From positions 1 through 64,000 of the forward strand of contig NZ_BJUV01000010.1 of assembly GCF_007988805.1 (NCBI RefSeq): a stretch of 64,000 nucleotides of DNA. Reading direction: 5' to 3'. Shown here piece after piece: positions 8,504 through 17,509 of this stretch (the stretch's first letter is position 1; each line of letters opens with the position of its first letter). Made by a program: the position numbers and the translations under genes. This DNA is from Frigoribacterium faeni. Its GTDB lineage: Bacteria; Actinomycetota; Actinomycetes; Actinomycetales; Microbacteriaceae. The notes beneath the pieces were generated by a model. The model saw nothing but the letters and a program-made list of their open reading frames with translations, was not told the DNA's origin and did no database searches.

Positions 8504-9763
8504 GTGCGCATCGTCACCATCGGAGACGTCGGCGTCGTCGACGACATGATCCACATCGGCGACGAGGCGATGTTCGACGAGTTCGCCGCGCAGCTGCGCG
8601 CCCGCGGCGCCTCGATCACGGGCGTCTCGTCGTCCCCGGCCGAGACGGCGGCCCGGTACGGCATCGACGCCGTGCCCACCCTCGACTTCTCGCCCGCCAC
8701 CACGGGCGGTCGCGACGGACAGCGCGAGCGCAGGAGGCGCGTGCTGGCCGCCGCCGACGGCGACCGTTCCGCACTCCCCGACTCCGACCGCGCGTGGCGG
8801 GTGATCGACGCCGTGCGGGCTGCCGACGCGGTCGCCGTGGCCGGCGGCGGCAACATGGCGTCCCTCTGGCCCATGCACGTCTACGAGCGCGCCACGCTGG
8901 GTGCGCTGGCCCGGCGGGCGGGCAAGCCGTACGTCGTCACGGGCCAGACCATCGGTCCGGTGCTCGAGGGCGAGGACCGCGACCTGGTCGCCGAGCTGCT
9001 GTCGGGCGCCGAGCTCGTCGGGCTCCGCGAGGGCGCCTCGTTCGAGCTGGTGCGCGGGCTCGGCGTGCCCGAGTCGCTGCTGACCGCGACGATCGACGAC
9101 GCGAGCTTCGTCGGGCTCGGCTCCGACTCGGACTTCGGCACCAGCTCCGACTCCGGCCCCGACACCGGCTCCGCAGACGCGGCGCCGCTCCCGTACTGCG
9201 CGGTCAGCCTCTCGGCCCACGTGGGCGACGCCGACCGCGGCCGGTTCGCGGAGTCCGTGGCGCGCCTCCTCGATCGGATCGTCGACGAGACCGGTCTCGA
9301 GATCGTCTTCCTCGCGCACTGGGCGTCGCTGCGACCGGGCGACGAGCGCGGCGACTCGCTGCTGCACCGCGCCGTGATCGAGCAGATGACCCGGCCCGCC
9401 CGCGTCGAGCCGACCACCGACACCCCGGCCGCGGCCCGTCTCGCGCGCGGCGCCGCACTGCACCTGACCAGCCGCTACCACCCCGCCGTCTTCGCGGTGG
9501 CGGGCGGCGTGCCGACGGTCGGCATCGCCGTCGACGACTACACGACCGTCAAGCTGACCGGCGCGCTCGGCAACTTCGGCCAGTCGAGCGTGGTCTCGTC
9601 CGCCGAGCTGCTCGACGGCTCGGCGGCGGCGGTCGCCCTCGACGCCTGGGCCGCCCGTGCGGACGTGCACCGAGCCTGGGAGGCGCGGGTCGGCTCGGCC
9701 CGCACCGCCTCCGCCGCGTGGTGGGACCGCGTCGCGAGCACGCTCGGCGCCCTCCGCCCCTAG
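8504..9763 (+). CDS. Polysaccharide pyruvyl transferase family protein
   Basis: The 419-residue protein matches the polysaccharide pyruvyl transferase family (PF04230), which puts a ketal-linked pyruvate from PEP on cell-surface sugars. Features are the N-terminal VTIGDVGVVDDMIHIGDEAM, the central VAVAGGGNMASLW and VTGQTIGP strands, and the C-terminal LTSRYHPAVFAVAGGVPTVGI, a GT-B-like core. Residues about 206-228 are an unusual Ser/Asp/Gly-rich linker (SDSDFGTSSDSGPDTGSAD). The GTG start has GGAGAA five bases upstream. It is divergent from the HEAT/GT4-GT1 operon, suggesting a small glycan assembly locus. In Gram-positives such pyruvate anchors S-layer proteins; whether that applies here is unknown. 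Confidence 0.8.
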   Translation: MRIVTIGDVGVVDDMIHIGDEAMFDEFAAQLRARGASITGVSSSPAETAARYGIDAVPTLDFSPATTGGRDGQRERRRRVLAAADGDRSALPDSDRAWRVIDAVRAADAVAVAGGGNMASLWPMHVYERATLGALARRAGKPYVVTGQTIGPVLEGEDRDLVAELLSGAELVGLREGASFELVRGLGVPESLLTATIDDASFVGLGSDSDFGTSSDSGPDTGSADAAPLPYCAVSLSAHVGDADRGRFAESVARLLDRIVDETGLEIVFLAHWASLRPGDERGDSLLHRAVIEQMTRPARVEPTTDTPAAARLARGAALHLTSRYHPAVFAVAGGVPTVGIAVDDYTTVKLTGALGNFGQSSVVSSAELLDGSAAAVALDAWAARADVHRAWEARVGSARTASAAWWDRVASTLGALRP

Positions 9764-9787
9764 CTCGCGCCGCCCCCGCGGCCGCGT

Positions 9788-9850
9788 CACACCCCTTTTT
9801 CGGCGCTACACCCCGATGGAACGGGGTGTGACGCCGAAAGAGGGGTGTGG
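9788..9850. terminator. 28-bp imperfect stem hairpin between convergent genes
   Basis: Arms at 9788-9815 and 9823-9850 pair at 25 of 28 positions around a loop of about six bases. It lies between the convergent pyruvyl transferase and esterase genes and contains a T5 run on the plus strand inside the arm. It is unrelated in sequence to the hairpins at 1988 and 4553. Confidence 0.65.
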
Positions 9851-9879
9851 CGGCGAGCGGCCGGGCCGGCCGGGCCGGC

Positions 9880-11265
9880 TCAGGCGCGGTAGAGCGTGAT
9901 CGTGTCGGCCGCTCCGGCGGCGGCGGCGGCCGGGAGCGTGCCGGTGCGGGCGAAGTCGGCCCAGATCTGCCGGATCCTGCGGCCGCGGCGGTCGACGTCG
10001 GCCCACTCGCTGCGGCCGACGAGCATCGTGTGCCCCCACGACTCGCGGCCGCCGAGCAGCAGCGGCACGTCGGTCACGTGCGCGGCCCCGAACTCGGCGC
10101 CCTCCGGAGCCCAGGTCATCTCGTAGCGGACGGCCCGCCCGCCCGCGGCCCCGTGGCGATCGGCGAAGGCGCGGGCGTCCTTCCCGTAGATGGCGCGCGT
10201 GGTGCCGCCGACGAGCAGGCGCCGCACCGCGCCTCCCACCAGGGGCAGACCGGCGAGCCGCTTGAGCGCCGGGATGAACGCGAGGAACAGGCCGGTCTCC
10301 TCGCTGGTCGAGCCGATCAGCAGGTCGATGCGCGGGGCGACGCGGCGCCAGGCCGCGTCGCGGTCGGCCTCGGCGGGCAGCGGCGACTCGCCGTACTGGG
10401 TGCCGAAGGCCATGCCGCCGCGCAGGCCGAAGCGGCGGGCGGCCTTCTCGGCGACGGCCTGCAGGGCGAGCACGTCGTCGACGGGGGCGTCGCGGGACGG
10501 AGTGCCGACGGCGGCGGCCATCGCGGCCACCATCTTCGAGCGGCCGTGGGTGATGCCGAGCGGCGCGCTCTGCACGATGGCCCGCTGGAACAGCCCCTCG
10601 GCGCCGTCGCTGATCATCAGGTGCGCGATGGCGTCGCCGCCCGCGGACTGCCCGAACAGGGTGACGCCGTCGGCCGCGCCGCCGAACGACTCGATGTTGT
10701 CGTGGATCCAGCGCAGGGCCTCGAGCTGGTCGAGGAGCCCGAGGTTGGCCGGCACCCGGTCGCCGTCGCCGAAGAAGCCGAACATGCCGAGCCGGTAGGT
10801 GACGTTGACGACGATCACGCGCTGCTCGACGACGAGCGAGCGGGGGTCGTAGACCTCGAGGTCGCCGGCGCCGGTGACGTACGAGCCGCCGTGGATCCAC
10901 ACCATGACGGGCAGCCGCTCACCGTCGGCGAGGTCGGCCGGCAGGGTGATCGAGAGGTACTGGCTGCTCTCGTCGCCGACCATGCCCTCGCCGGCCCCTT
11001 CGATCAAGGCGGTGAGCGTCTCGGACGGCAGCTGCGGCGAGCCCGGCGAGCGGTCGAAGGCGAGCACCTCGTCGGTCGCGGGCGCGATCGGCCGCGGCGC
11101 CTCGAACCGCTCGGACTCGGCGTACCGGATGCCGCTGGCGCGCACGACGTCGCCGTCGACCCGGCCGACGATCGTGCCGGACGGCGTCGCGAACCGGCGA
11201 CGCGCCTCCTCGGGGATCGAAGCGGCGGATGCGGGAGGCGCGGTGCGGGAGCTCGAGTCGGTCAC
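9880..11265 (-). CDS. Type-B carboxylesterase
   Basis: This 461-residue alpha/beta hydrolase of the carboxylesterase type-B family hydrolyses carboxylic esters. It shows the oxyanion segment VMVWIHGGSYV (residues 120-130), the nucleophile elbow GQSAGG with Ser207, an acidic residue in STSEETGLFL, and the histidine in HVTDVPLLLGG. No signal peptide is seen, so it is probably cytoplasmic. The GTG at 11265 is chosen because TAGCGT lies exactly six bases upstream, implying a leaderless transcript. It stands alone; the hairpin at 11315 separates it from araA. The substrate could be an acylated plant sugar, given the next genes, but this is a guess. Confidence 0.82.
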   Translation of the reverse strand: MTDSSSRTAPPASAASIPEEARRRFATPSGTIVGRVDGDVVRASGIRYAESERFEAPRPIAPATDEVLAFDRSPGSPQLPSETLTALIEGAGEGMVGDESSQYLSITLPADLADGERLPVMVWIHGGSYVTGAGDLEVYDPRSLVVEQRVIVVNVTYRLGMFGFFGDGDRVPANLGLLDQLEALRWIHDNIESFGGAADGVTLFGQSAGGDAIAHLMISDGAEGLFQRAIVQSAPLGITHGRSKMVAAMAAAVGTPSRDAPVDDVLALQAVAEKAARRFGLRGGMAFGTQYGESPLPAEADRDAAWRRVAPRIDLLIGSTSEETGLFLAFIPALKRLAGLPLVGGAVRRLLVGGTTRAIYGKDARAFADRHGAAGGRAVRYEMTWAPEGAEFGAAHVTDVPLLLGGRESWGHTMLVGRSEWADVDRRGRRIRQIWADFARTGTLPAAAAAGAADTITLYRA

Positions 11266-11314
11266 CAACCCACGCTAGGCCCGCCCCCTCGACGACGCCC
11301 GCGCCGCCCGGGCA

Positions 11315-11372
11315 TCGAGTGGTCGGAAGATGTCGTTCCCGTCGCCAGGAGGAGCATCTTCCGACCACTCGA
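11315..11372. repeat. Long-stem hairpin, TGGTCGG family, copy 2
   Basis: Arms 11315-11332 and 11355-11372 are a perfect 18-bp inverted repeat (TCGAGTGGTCGGAAGATG) with a 22-nt loop. It matches the outer arm of the hairpin at 1988-2045 except at two positions. It lies just after the end of araA and may end the araBDA transcript. Confidence 0.78.
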
Positions 11373-11405
11373 CGCGCGAGCCCGAGCGCGAACGCGAGCG
11401 CGCGG

Positions 11406-12935
11406 CTAGAGCCCGCGGGCGAGGCGGTGGTACGCGGCGTTCCAGGCGACCTCGTGCCGGAAGTCGCGGATGCGGGTGTCCTCGTCGATCACGAGCAGCT
11501 CGGTCTCGACGATGCGCGCGAGGTCCTCGAAGGCCTCGAGGCCGACGGCCGTCGACATCACCGTGTGGTGCGCGGCGCCGGCGGTCAGCCAGGCCTCGGC
11601 CGACACGGGGAACGACGGGCGGGGCTTCCACACCGCACGGCCGACGGGCAGGTTCGGGAGGTCCTCGTCGGGTTCGACCACGTCGACCACGTTGACGGTC
11701 AGACGGAAGCGGTCGCGCACGTCGCTCATCGCGACGACGACGGCCGGGCCGGGGTCGGCCGAGAAGACCAGGCGCACCGGGTCGTCCTTGCCGCCGATGC
11801 CGAGCTCGTGGACCTCGAGCGAGACGCGACCCGAGGTCAACGCGGGGCTGACCTCGAGCATGTGCGCTCCGAGGATCTTCTCCTCGCCGGGCACCAGGTG
11901 GTACGTGTAGTCCTCCATCAGGGAGGCGCCACCCGGCAGACCGGCGCCCATCACGTTGGCCGCGCGCACCAGCACCGAGGTCTTCCAGTCGCCCTCGGCG
12001 CCGAAGCCGTAGCCCTCGGCCATGAGGCGCTGCACCGCGAGGCCGGGCAGCTGCCTGAGCGCCCCGAGGTCCTCGAAGTTGGTCGTGAAGGCGCTGAAGC
12101 CGCCCTCCTCGAGGAACGACCGCAGTCCGAGCTCGATCGCGGCGCCGTCGCGCAGCGACTGGTGACGCTCGGCGCCCTTCCGCAGCTCGGGCACGACGTC
12201 GTACTCGGCCTCGTAGACGGCGACGAGCTCGTCGATCGCGGTCTCGGAGGCCGCCGCGACGGCCTCGGCCAGCTCGTTGACGGCCCAGGTGTTGACCTGG
12301 ACGCCGAACGCCAGCTCGGCCTCGGTCTTGTCGCCCTCGGTCACGCCGACGAAGCGCATGTTGTCGCCGAACCGGGCGAGCTTCATGGAGCGCATGGCGG
12401 CCGCACCGGCCGCGGCGCGCATCCAGGTGCCCACCTGGCCCTGCACGCGGGGGTCGCTGACGTGGCCGACGACCGTCTTCCGCGGCACCCCGAGGCGGGT
12501 CTGCATGTAGCCGAACTCGCGGTCGCCGTGGGCGGCCTGGTTGAGGTTCATGAAGTCGAAGTCGATGTCGGCCCAGGGCAGCGCCACGTTCGCCTGCGTG
12601 TGCAGGTGCAGCAGCGGCTTGCGGAGGGCGTCGAGGCCGCCGATCCACATCTTGGCCGGGCTGAAGGTGTGCATCCAGGCCGTGACGCCGATCACCGAGT
12701 CGTCGAGGTTGGCCTCGAGCATCGTGCGGCGGATCGCGTCGGCGTCGGTCAGCACGGGCTTCCAGACCAGGAGCACCGGGACGTCGGAGGCGGCGGCGAG
12801 CTCGTCGGCGATGGCGCGCGACTGGTCGGCGACCTGCTTCAGGGTCTCCTCGCCGTAGAGGCCCTGGCTGCCGGTGAGGAACCAGACCTCCTTCGAGGCG
12901 AGGAAGGCGGTGGGGTCGAGGGTGTCGTTCGTCAC
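11406..12935 (-). CDS. araA: L-arabinose isomerase
   Basis: The 509-residue enzyme converts L-arabinose to L-ribulose in the cytoplasm. It follows the family from end to end: [13 protein letters not shown] at the N-terminus, [25 protein letters not shown], and the metal/substrate residues in [15 protein letters not shown] and GAHMLEV, ending with [12 protein letters not shown]. Length is as expected. The ATG overlaps the stop of araD by four bases. It is the last gene of araB-araD-araA, an order common in actinobacteria. Control is likely through the LacI operators before araB. Confidence 0.97.
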   Translation of the reverse strand: MTNDTLDPTAFLASKEVWFLTGSQGLYGEETLKQVADQSRAIADELAAASDVPVLLVWKPVLTDADAIRRTMLEANLDDSVIGVTAWMHTFSPAKMWIGGLDALRKPLLHLHTQANVALPWADIDFDFMNLNQAAHGDREFGYMQTRLGVPRKTVVGHVSDPRVQGQVGTWMRAAAGAAAMRSMKLARFGDNMRFVGVTEGDKTEAELAFGVQVNTWAVNELAEAVAAASETAIDELVAVYEAEYDVVPELRKGAERHQSLRDGAAIELGLRSFLEEGGFSAFTTNFEDLGALRQLPGLAVQRLMAEGYGFGAEGDWKTSVLVRAANVMGAGLPGGASLMEDYTYHLVPGEEKILGAHMLEVSPALTSGRVSLEVHELGIGGKDDPVRLVFSADPGPAVVVAMSDVRDRFRLTVNVVDVVEPDEDLPNLPVGRAVWKPRPSFPVSAEAWLTAGAAHHTVMSTAVGLEAFEDLARIVETELLVIDEDTRIRDFRHEVAWNAAYHRLARGL

Positions 12936-13645
12936 TTCAGTTCTCCTGCAGGCTTCTGGCCATATACATTCTGGTATCGGTCGAACAGAGCGTCGATGCT
13001 CTGCTGAGGGATGGGGATGGGCTCGCCGAGCTGGCGGGTGATGTGCACGGTGCGGGCGACGTCCTCCGTCATGACGGCGGCCTTGACGGCGTCGCGGGCG
13101 TCCGTGCCGATCGTGAACACGCCGTGGTTCTGCATGAGCACGGCACGGCTGCGGTGGCCGGTCAGCGTCGCGACGATGCCCTCGCCGATCGACTCGTCGC
13201 CGATGATCGCGAACGGCCCGACGGGGATCTCGCCGCCGAACTCGTCGGCCATCGCCGTGATGACGCAGGGGATGGCCTCGCCGCGCGCGGCCCAGGCCGT
13301 CGCGTAGGTCGAGTGGGTGTGCACCACTCCCCCGACGTGCGGCATGGTGCGGTACACGTAGGCGTGGGCGGCCGTGTCGCTGGAGGGGCTCCGGTCGCTG
13401 CCGGGCGTGCCCTCGAGCACGGTGCCGTCGAGGCGGCAGACGATCTGGTTCTCGGGGGTCAGGTCGTCGTACGAGACGCCGCTGGGCTTGATCACGAAGA
13501 GGTCGGTGCCGGGCACGCGGCCCGAGACGTTGCCGCCCGTCCAGACGACCAGGCCGTATCGGACCAGCTCGGCGTGCAGCGCGGCGACGTCCTCGCGGGT
13601 CGCGTCGATGGCCGCCTGGGTCTGACGATCGATCCAGCCGGTCAT
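12932..13645 (-). CDS. araD: L-ribulose-5-phosphate 4-epimerase
   Basis: The 237-residue class II aldolase-fold enzyme converts L-ribulose 5-phosphate to D-xylulose 5-phosphate, feeding the pentose phosphate pathway. It shows [12 protein letters not shown] and [13 protein letters not shown] for phosphate binding, the zinc ligands in [11 protein letters not shown] and QNHGVFTIG, and the usual length. It overlaps araB upstream and araA downstream by four bases each, so the three are translationally coupled. UlaF-type 4-epimerases are close relatives, but the ara context decides the name. Confidence 0.95.
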   Translation of the reverse strand: MTGWIDRQTQAAIDATREDVAALHAELVRYGLVVWTGGNVSGRVPGTDLFVIKPSGVSYDDLTPENQIVCRLDGTVLEGTPGSDRSPSSDTAAHAYVYRTMPHVGGVVHTHSTYATAWAARGEAIPCVITAMADEFGGEIPVGPFAIIGDESIGEGIVATLTGHRSRAVLMQNHGVFTIGTDARDAVKAAVMTEDVARTVHITRQLGEPIPIPQQSIDALFDRYQNVYGQKPAGELK

Positions 13646-15444
13646 GCGGAGGCCCCGATGCTGCTGTCGGCGGCGGTCTGCTCGACCGAGTCCGTGCCTC
13701 CGGCGCCTTCGCTGCCCGGCCCCGAGGAGGCGCGGGTCGCCTCCCGACGCATCGCCCGCAGGCGGTGCATCACGTCATTGCCGCCGCGGCCGAACCAGTC
13801 GTGCAGCGTGAGGTACTCGGCGTAGAGCGCGTCGTAGGCGTCGGCGTTCGCGACGTCGGGCGTGTAGGTGGCGCGCTCGACGCTGCCCATGGCCTCGGCG
13901 GCCGAGCGGATGTCGGGGTAGAGCCCGGCGGCGACCGCGGCGTGGATCGCCGAGCCGAGGGCGGGGCCCTGCTCGCTCGTGATCGTCGAGATGGGCAGGC
14001 GCAGCACGTCGCTGTAGGTCTGCATCAGGTGCTTGTTCTTCAGCAGGCCGCCGGCCGCGATGAACTCGGTGACGGGCACGCCCGACTCCGTGAACGCCTG
14101 GACGATGCGACGCGTGCCGTAGGCCGTGGCCTCGAGCAGGGCGCGGTAGCCCTCCTCGGGCGTGGTGGCGAGCGTCTGGCCGACGATCACGCCGCTGAGC
14201 TCGTGGTCGACGAGCACCGAGCGGTTGCCGCTGTGCCAGTCGAGCGCGACGAGCCCGTGGGCGCCGACGGGCTGCTGGTAGGCGAGGTCGGTGAGGTACT
14301 GGTGCACGCTCGTGCCGGCGGCGGCCGCGGCGTCGACCGACGACTGCGGCACCTGGTTCTTGACGTACCAGGCGAAGATGTCGCCGACGCCGGACTGCCC
14401 GGCCTCGTAGCCGTAGAGGCCGTCGACGATGCCGCCGTCGACGACGCCGCACATGCCGGGGACCTCGGCGAGCGTGGAGCCGTTCATCACGTGGCAGGTG
14501 CTCGTGCCCATGATGGCGACCATCTGGCCGGGCTGCGTGGCCTTGGCGGCGGGGGCGGTCACGTGCGCGTCGACGTTGCCGACCGCGACGGCGATGCCCT
14601 CGGGCAGGCCCGTCCAGCCGGCGGCCTCGGCCGTCAGCGTGCCGGCCGCGTCGCCCAGGGCGCCGATCTCGTGCACGACCTTCGTCTCGGCGAAGTCGGC
14701 GAAGTCGGGGTTCAGCGCGGCGAGGAACTCGCGGCTCGGGTATTCGCCGTCCTGGTAGATGCCCTTGTAGCCGGCGGTGCAGGCGTTGCGGACGTAGCGG
14801 CCGCTGAGCTGCCAGACGATCCAGTCGGCGGCCTCGACCCAGTGCTCGGTGGCGGCGTAGACCTCGGGGTCCTCCTCGAGCAGCTGGAGGCCCTTCGCGA
14901 ACTCCCACTCGCTCGAGATGAGCCCGCCGTAGCGGGGCAGCCAGCTCTCGCCGCGCTCGGCGGCGAGCTCGTTGATGCGGTCGGCCTGGCCCTGCGCCGC
15001 GTGGTGACGCCAGAGCTTGACGTAGGCGTGCGGGTGACCGGCGAACCGCTCCAGCTCGTTCAGCGGGGTGCCGTCGGCGGTGGTCGGCACCATGGTGCAG
15101 GCCGTGAAGTCGGTGCCGATGCCGACGACCAGCGCGGGGTCGACGCCCGAGGCGCGGAGGGCCTCGGGGACGGCGGTCTTGAGCACGTCGACGTAGTCGG
15201 ACGGGACCTGCAGCGCCCAGTCGGCGGGGAGGCGCTCGCCCGTGCCGGGGAGGGTCGAGTCGACGACGGCGTGGGTGTACTCGTGCACGCCGGTGCCGAG
15301 CTCGGCGCCGTCCGAGACGCGGACCACGACCGCACGGCCGCTGAGCGTGCCGTAGTCGACGCCGACCACGTACGACTCGGCACCGCCGGTCGCGTGGGCC
15401 CGGCCTGCCGTGGCGGGTGCGGCCGGGGGAACGTGATCGACCAT
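13642..15444 (-). CDS. araB: Ribulokinase
   Basis: The 600-residue FGGY-family kinase phosphorylates L-ribulose. Key segments are [14 protein letters not shown] (ATP site), [37 protein letters not shown] and the C-terminal [15 protein letters not shown]. The ATG at 15444 is chosen because AAGAGG lies six bases upstream; a longer frame would start at a TTG inside the operator and is unlikely. The C-terminal tail ([15 protein letters not shown]) contains a 15-mer motif copy at 13723-13737 and looks like an unconserved extension. First gene of araBDA. Confidence 0.95.
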   Translation of the reverse strand: MVDHVPPAAPATAGRAHATGGAESYVVGVDYGTLSGRAVVVRVSDGAELGTGVHEYTHAVVDSTLPGTGERLPADWALQVPSDYVDVLKTAVPEALRASGVDPALVVGIGTDFTACTMVPTTADGTPLNELERFAGHPHAYVKLWRHHAAQGQADRINELAAERGESWLPRYGGLISSEWEFAKGLQLLEEDPEVYAATEHWVEAADWIVWQLSGRYVRNACTAGYKGIYQDGEYPSREFLAALNPDFADFAETKVVHEIGALGDAAGTLTAEAAGWTGLPEGIAVAVGNVDAHVTAPAAKATQPGQMVAIMGTSTCHVMNGSTLAEVPGMCGVVDGGIVDGLYGYEAGQSGVGDIFAWYVKNQVPQSSVDAAAAAGTSVHQYLTDLAYQQPVGAHGLVALDWHSGNRSVLVDHELSGVIVGQTLATTPEEGYRALLEATAYGTRRIVQAFTESGVPVTEFIAAGGLLKNKHLMQTYSDVLRLPISTITSEQGPALGSAIHAAVAAGLYPDIRSAAEAMGSVERATYTPDVANADAYDALYAEYLTLHDWFGRGGNDVMHRLRAMRREATRASSGPGSEGAGGTDSVEQTAADSSIGASA

Positions 15445-15490
15445 GATGACCTCTTCGTCGTCGGGGTGGACGGGCCGGGCCTCGTCCAAA

Positions 15491-15532
15491 GTGAGCGCTC
15501 ACATTCTGCCATGTGAGCGCTCACTCCCGCAA
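15491..15532 (-). promoter_or_regulatory. araBDA promoter with two LacI-type operators
   Basis: GTGAGCGCTCAC, a perfect palindrome of LacI/GalR type, occurs at 15491-15502 and 15513-15524, centres 22 bp apart (two helical turns). A minus-strand promoter threads through them: TTGCGG (15527-15532), an 18-bp spacer and CAGAAT (15503-15508). One operator sits in the spacer and one just after the -10. The likely binder is the LacI protein at 16396-17409. Confidence 0.85.
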
Positions 15533-15540
15533 CGCGGAAC

Positions 15541-15595
15541 GAGGTGACCCACCGGGGGCGTCGGCCGTGGCCGGCGGCCCCTGACGGGTCACCTC
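15541..15595. terminator. Hairpin terminator after the SRPBCC operon
   Basis: GAGGTGACCC (15541-15550) pairs with GGGTCACCTC (15586-15595), and the intervening GC-rich sequence can pair further (GGGG with CCCC). It follows the 72-residue gene (stop at 15609) and precedes the araB promoter, so it would insulate the two operons. Confidence 0.6.
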
Positions 15596-15608
15596 GATGC
15601 GGTTGAGC

Positions 15609-15827
15609 TCAGCTGTAGTCGTGCCCGGCGACGCCCGTCGCGCGGTAGACCACCGGGTCGGAGTCGGCCGTCTCGGGGTCGAGCTCGTACGTGATGTCCT
15701 CGCCGTCGGCCGCACCGGGTCGGGTCAGCGACTTGACCGGGGCACCGGCGATCGGCTCGAGCTGCTCGGTCGACACCTCGGCGCCGTCCTCGCCGACGAA
15801 CGACGCCGTGTAGGTCGCGTCGCTCAT
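15609..15827 (-). CDS. Small hypothetical protein coupled to SRPBCC gene
   Basis: This 72-residue acidic protein (starts MSDATYTASFVGEDG, ends ATGVAGHDYS) has no signal peptide, membrane segment or motif I recognise. Its ATG overlaps the stop of the SRPBCC gene by four bases, so the two are translated together. Strand-rich composition suggests a small beta fold. Function unknown; a partner or accessory of the SRPBCC protein is the simplest guess. Confidence 0.7.
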   Translation of the reverse strand: MSDATYTASFVGEDGAEVSTEQLEPIAGAPVKSLTRPGAADGEDITYELDPETADSDPVVYRATGVAGHDYS

Positions 15828-16279
15828 GCCTGGACGTCTCCGCGCCACGCGCCCGTCTCGGAGCCCTTCGACTCGATGAACTCCTTGAAGTTCTTGAGGT
15901 CCTTCTTGATGGCGTGGTTGTCGGCTCCGAGCGTGTCGCCGATCTTCTCGAGGAAGCCCTTGGGCGTCCAGTCGATCTGCACCGTGACGCGGGTCTCGCT
16001 GTCGCTCAGCTTGTGGAACGTGACGACGCCGGCGTGGTCGACCTCGCCGCCGGTGCTGGTCCAGGCGACGCGCTCGTCGGGGTGCTGCTCGGTGATCTCG
16101 GCCTCGAACGTCTTCTCGACCGGGCCGACCTTGACCTTCCACACGGTGAGCGTGGGGGTGGTCTGCGTGATCGACTCGACCTCGTCGAGGAACTTCGGGA
16201 AGTCCTCGAACTGCGTCCACTGGTTGTACGCGACGCTGACGGACACGCTGACGTCGACGGTCTCGATTGCTTGCGACAT
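15824..16279 (-). CDS. SRPBCC (START-like) family protein
   Basis: The 151-residue protein has the polyketide-cyclase/START-like pattern: ETVDVSVSVSVAYNQWTQFEDFPKFL at the N-terminus (helix-grip start), then EITEQHPDERVAWTSTGG and a C-terminal long helix. Such proteins hold a hydrophobic ligand in a central cavity; some are cyclases, others carriers. The start has AGGA six bases upstream. It leads a two-gene unit with the 72-residue protein. No catalytic residue can be assigned. Confidence 0.8.
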   Translation of the reverse strand: MSQAIETVDVSVSVSVAYNQWTQFEDFPKFLDEVESITQTTPTLTVWKVKVGPVEKTFEAEITEQHPDERVAWTSTGGEVDHAGVVTFHKLSDSETRVTVQIDWTPKGFLEKIGDTLGADNHAIKKDLKNFKEFIESKGSETGAWRGDVQA

Positions 16280-16395
16280 GGTTCGTCCTAACGATTGTGG
16301 ATCAGGTGGTCTGAGGTGGACGGTAGGTCCGTTCAGGTCACGAGGTCCGGTCGTCCAGCGGATTGGCAGGGCGTCGGGGGACGAGGAGGCGCGGG

Positions 16396-17409
16396 TCAGG
16401 TGGTCGCGCGCCGCACCAGCTCGGTCGGCAGCGTGATCGCCGCCGGCTTCTGCCCGTCGATCAGCTGCAGCAGCAGCCGCACCATCTCGGAGCTGATCCG
16501 GTCGAAGGGCTGACGCATGGTGGTCAGCGCCGGGCTGGTCGACTCGGCGATGCTCGAGTCGTCGAACCCGCCGACGGCGACGTCCTCGGGCACGCGGCGT
16601 CCGGCGTCCGCGAGGGCGTCGAGGGCGCCCGCCGCCATCCGGTCGTTGGCGGCGAACACCGCGTCGACGTCGGGCTCGGCCGCGAGGAGGTCGCGCATGG
16701 CCGCCTCGCCGCTGGCGCGCCCGTAGTCGCCGTGGCGCACGAGCGCCTCGTCGAGGTCCTCGCCGAGCTCGGCGCGGTAGCCCTCGAGGCGGGTGACGCC
16801 GCCGGGGGTGTCGAGCGGGCCGGCGATGGTCGCGATCCGGCGACGACCGAGCGACCGCAGGTGCGCCACCATCTCGCGGGCGCCCTCCTCGTCGTCGGCC
16901 GCGACGTAGCCCATCCGCTTCTGGTAGCCCAGCGGGATGCCGCAGGCGATCGCCGGAACGCCCGAGCCGACGATGTCGGCCAGCAGCCGCTGGCCGCTGT
17001 GCGCCGACACGAGCAGCACGCCGTCGACGTGGCCGGCCTCGATGTAGGCGACGGCGCGCTTCTGCTCGGCCGCCGACCCGGCCATGATCAGCACGAGCGA
17101 CATGTCGCTGTCGGCGAGCGCCGCAGCCGCGCCCTTGAGCAGGGCCGAGAAGTTCGGATCCTCGAAGAGCTGCTGGTGGTCCTCGGTGAGCAGGAACGCG
17201 ACCGAGCCGGTGCGGTTGGTGGCGAGGCTGCGGGCGTGCGGGTTGACCCGGTAGCCGGTCTTCTTGATCGCGGCGTCGACCGCGGCCTTGGCGTCGGGGC
17301 TGACCCAGCGCCCGCCGTTGAGCACGCGCGAGACCGTCCCTCGCGAGACGCCCGCCTGCTCGGCGACGTCGTTGATCGTGGGCCGCTGGCGGCCCGGCGT
17401 GCTCGTCAC
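16396..17409 (-). CDS. LacI-family transcriptional regulator (arabinose/galactoside)
   Basis: The 337-residue repressor has a LacI helix-turn-helix at about residues 11-30 (TINDVAEQAGVSRGTVSRVL), a hinge helix, and a periplasmic-binding-protein-like sensor (VAFLLTEDHQ, HVDGVLLVSAHSG, DAVFAANDRMAAGAL, VAVGGFDDS). It lies between araBDA and the ABC transporter. LacI-type palindromes occur before araB (two) and between the binding protein and GH42 genes (one imperfect), so it probably controls both units. The GTG start is six bases after TAGGCT, indicating a leaderless message. Its TGA overlaps a 15-mer motif copy (16382-16396). The ligand is likely arabinose or a galactoside. Confidence 0.88.
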   Translation of the reverse strand: MTSTPGRQRPTINDVAEQAGVSRGTVSRVLNGGRWVSPDAKAAVDAAIKKTGYRVNPHARSLATNRTGSVAFLLTEDHQQLFEDPNFSALLKGAAAALADSDMSLVLIMAGSAAEQKRAVAYIEAGHVDGVLLVSAHSGQRLLADIVGSGVPAIACGIPLGYQKRMGYVAADDEEGAREMVAHLRSLGRRRIATIAGPLDTPGGVTRLEGYRAELGEDLDEALVRHGDYGRASGEAAMRDLLAAEPDVDAVFAANDRMAAGALDALADAGRRVPEDVAVGGFDDSSIAESTSPALTTMRQPFDRISSEMVRLLLQLIDGQKPAAITLPTELVRRATT

Positions 17410-17509
17410 GCGGCCAGCCTAGGGCTCGGACCGGTCCGGCCGCGGGCGCCGCGCCTCCTCGGGGCCGCGCACCGCGCCTCCCGCCCTCGTCCGCGGCGTC
17501 GTGACGCCA

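Noticed and set aside
15445-15489. Earlier TTG start for araB
   Set aside because: It lies within or next to the downstream operator and transcript start and has no ribosome binding site, while ATG 15444 has one.
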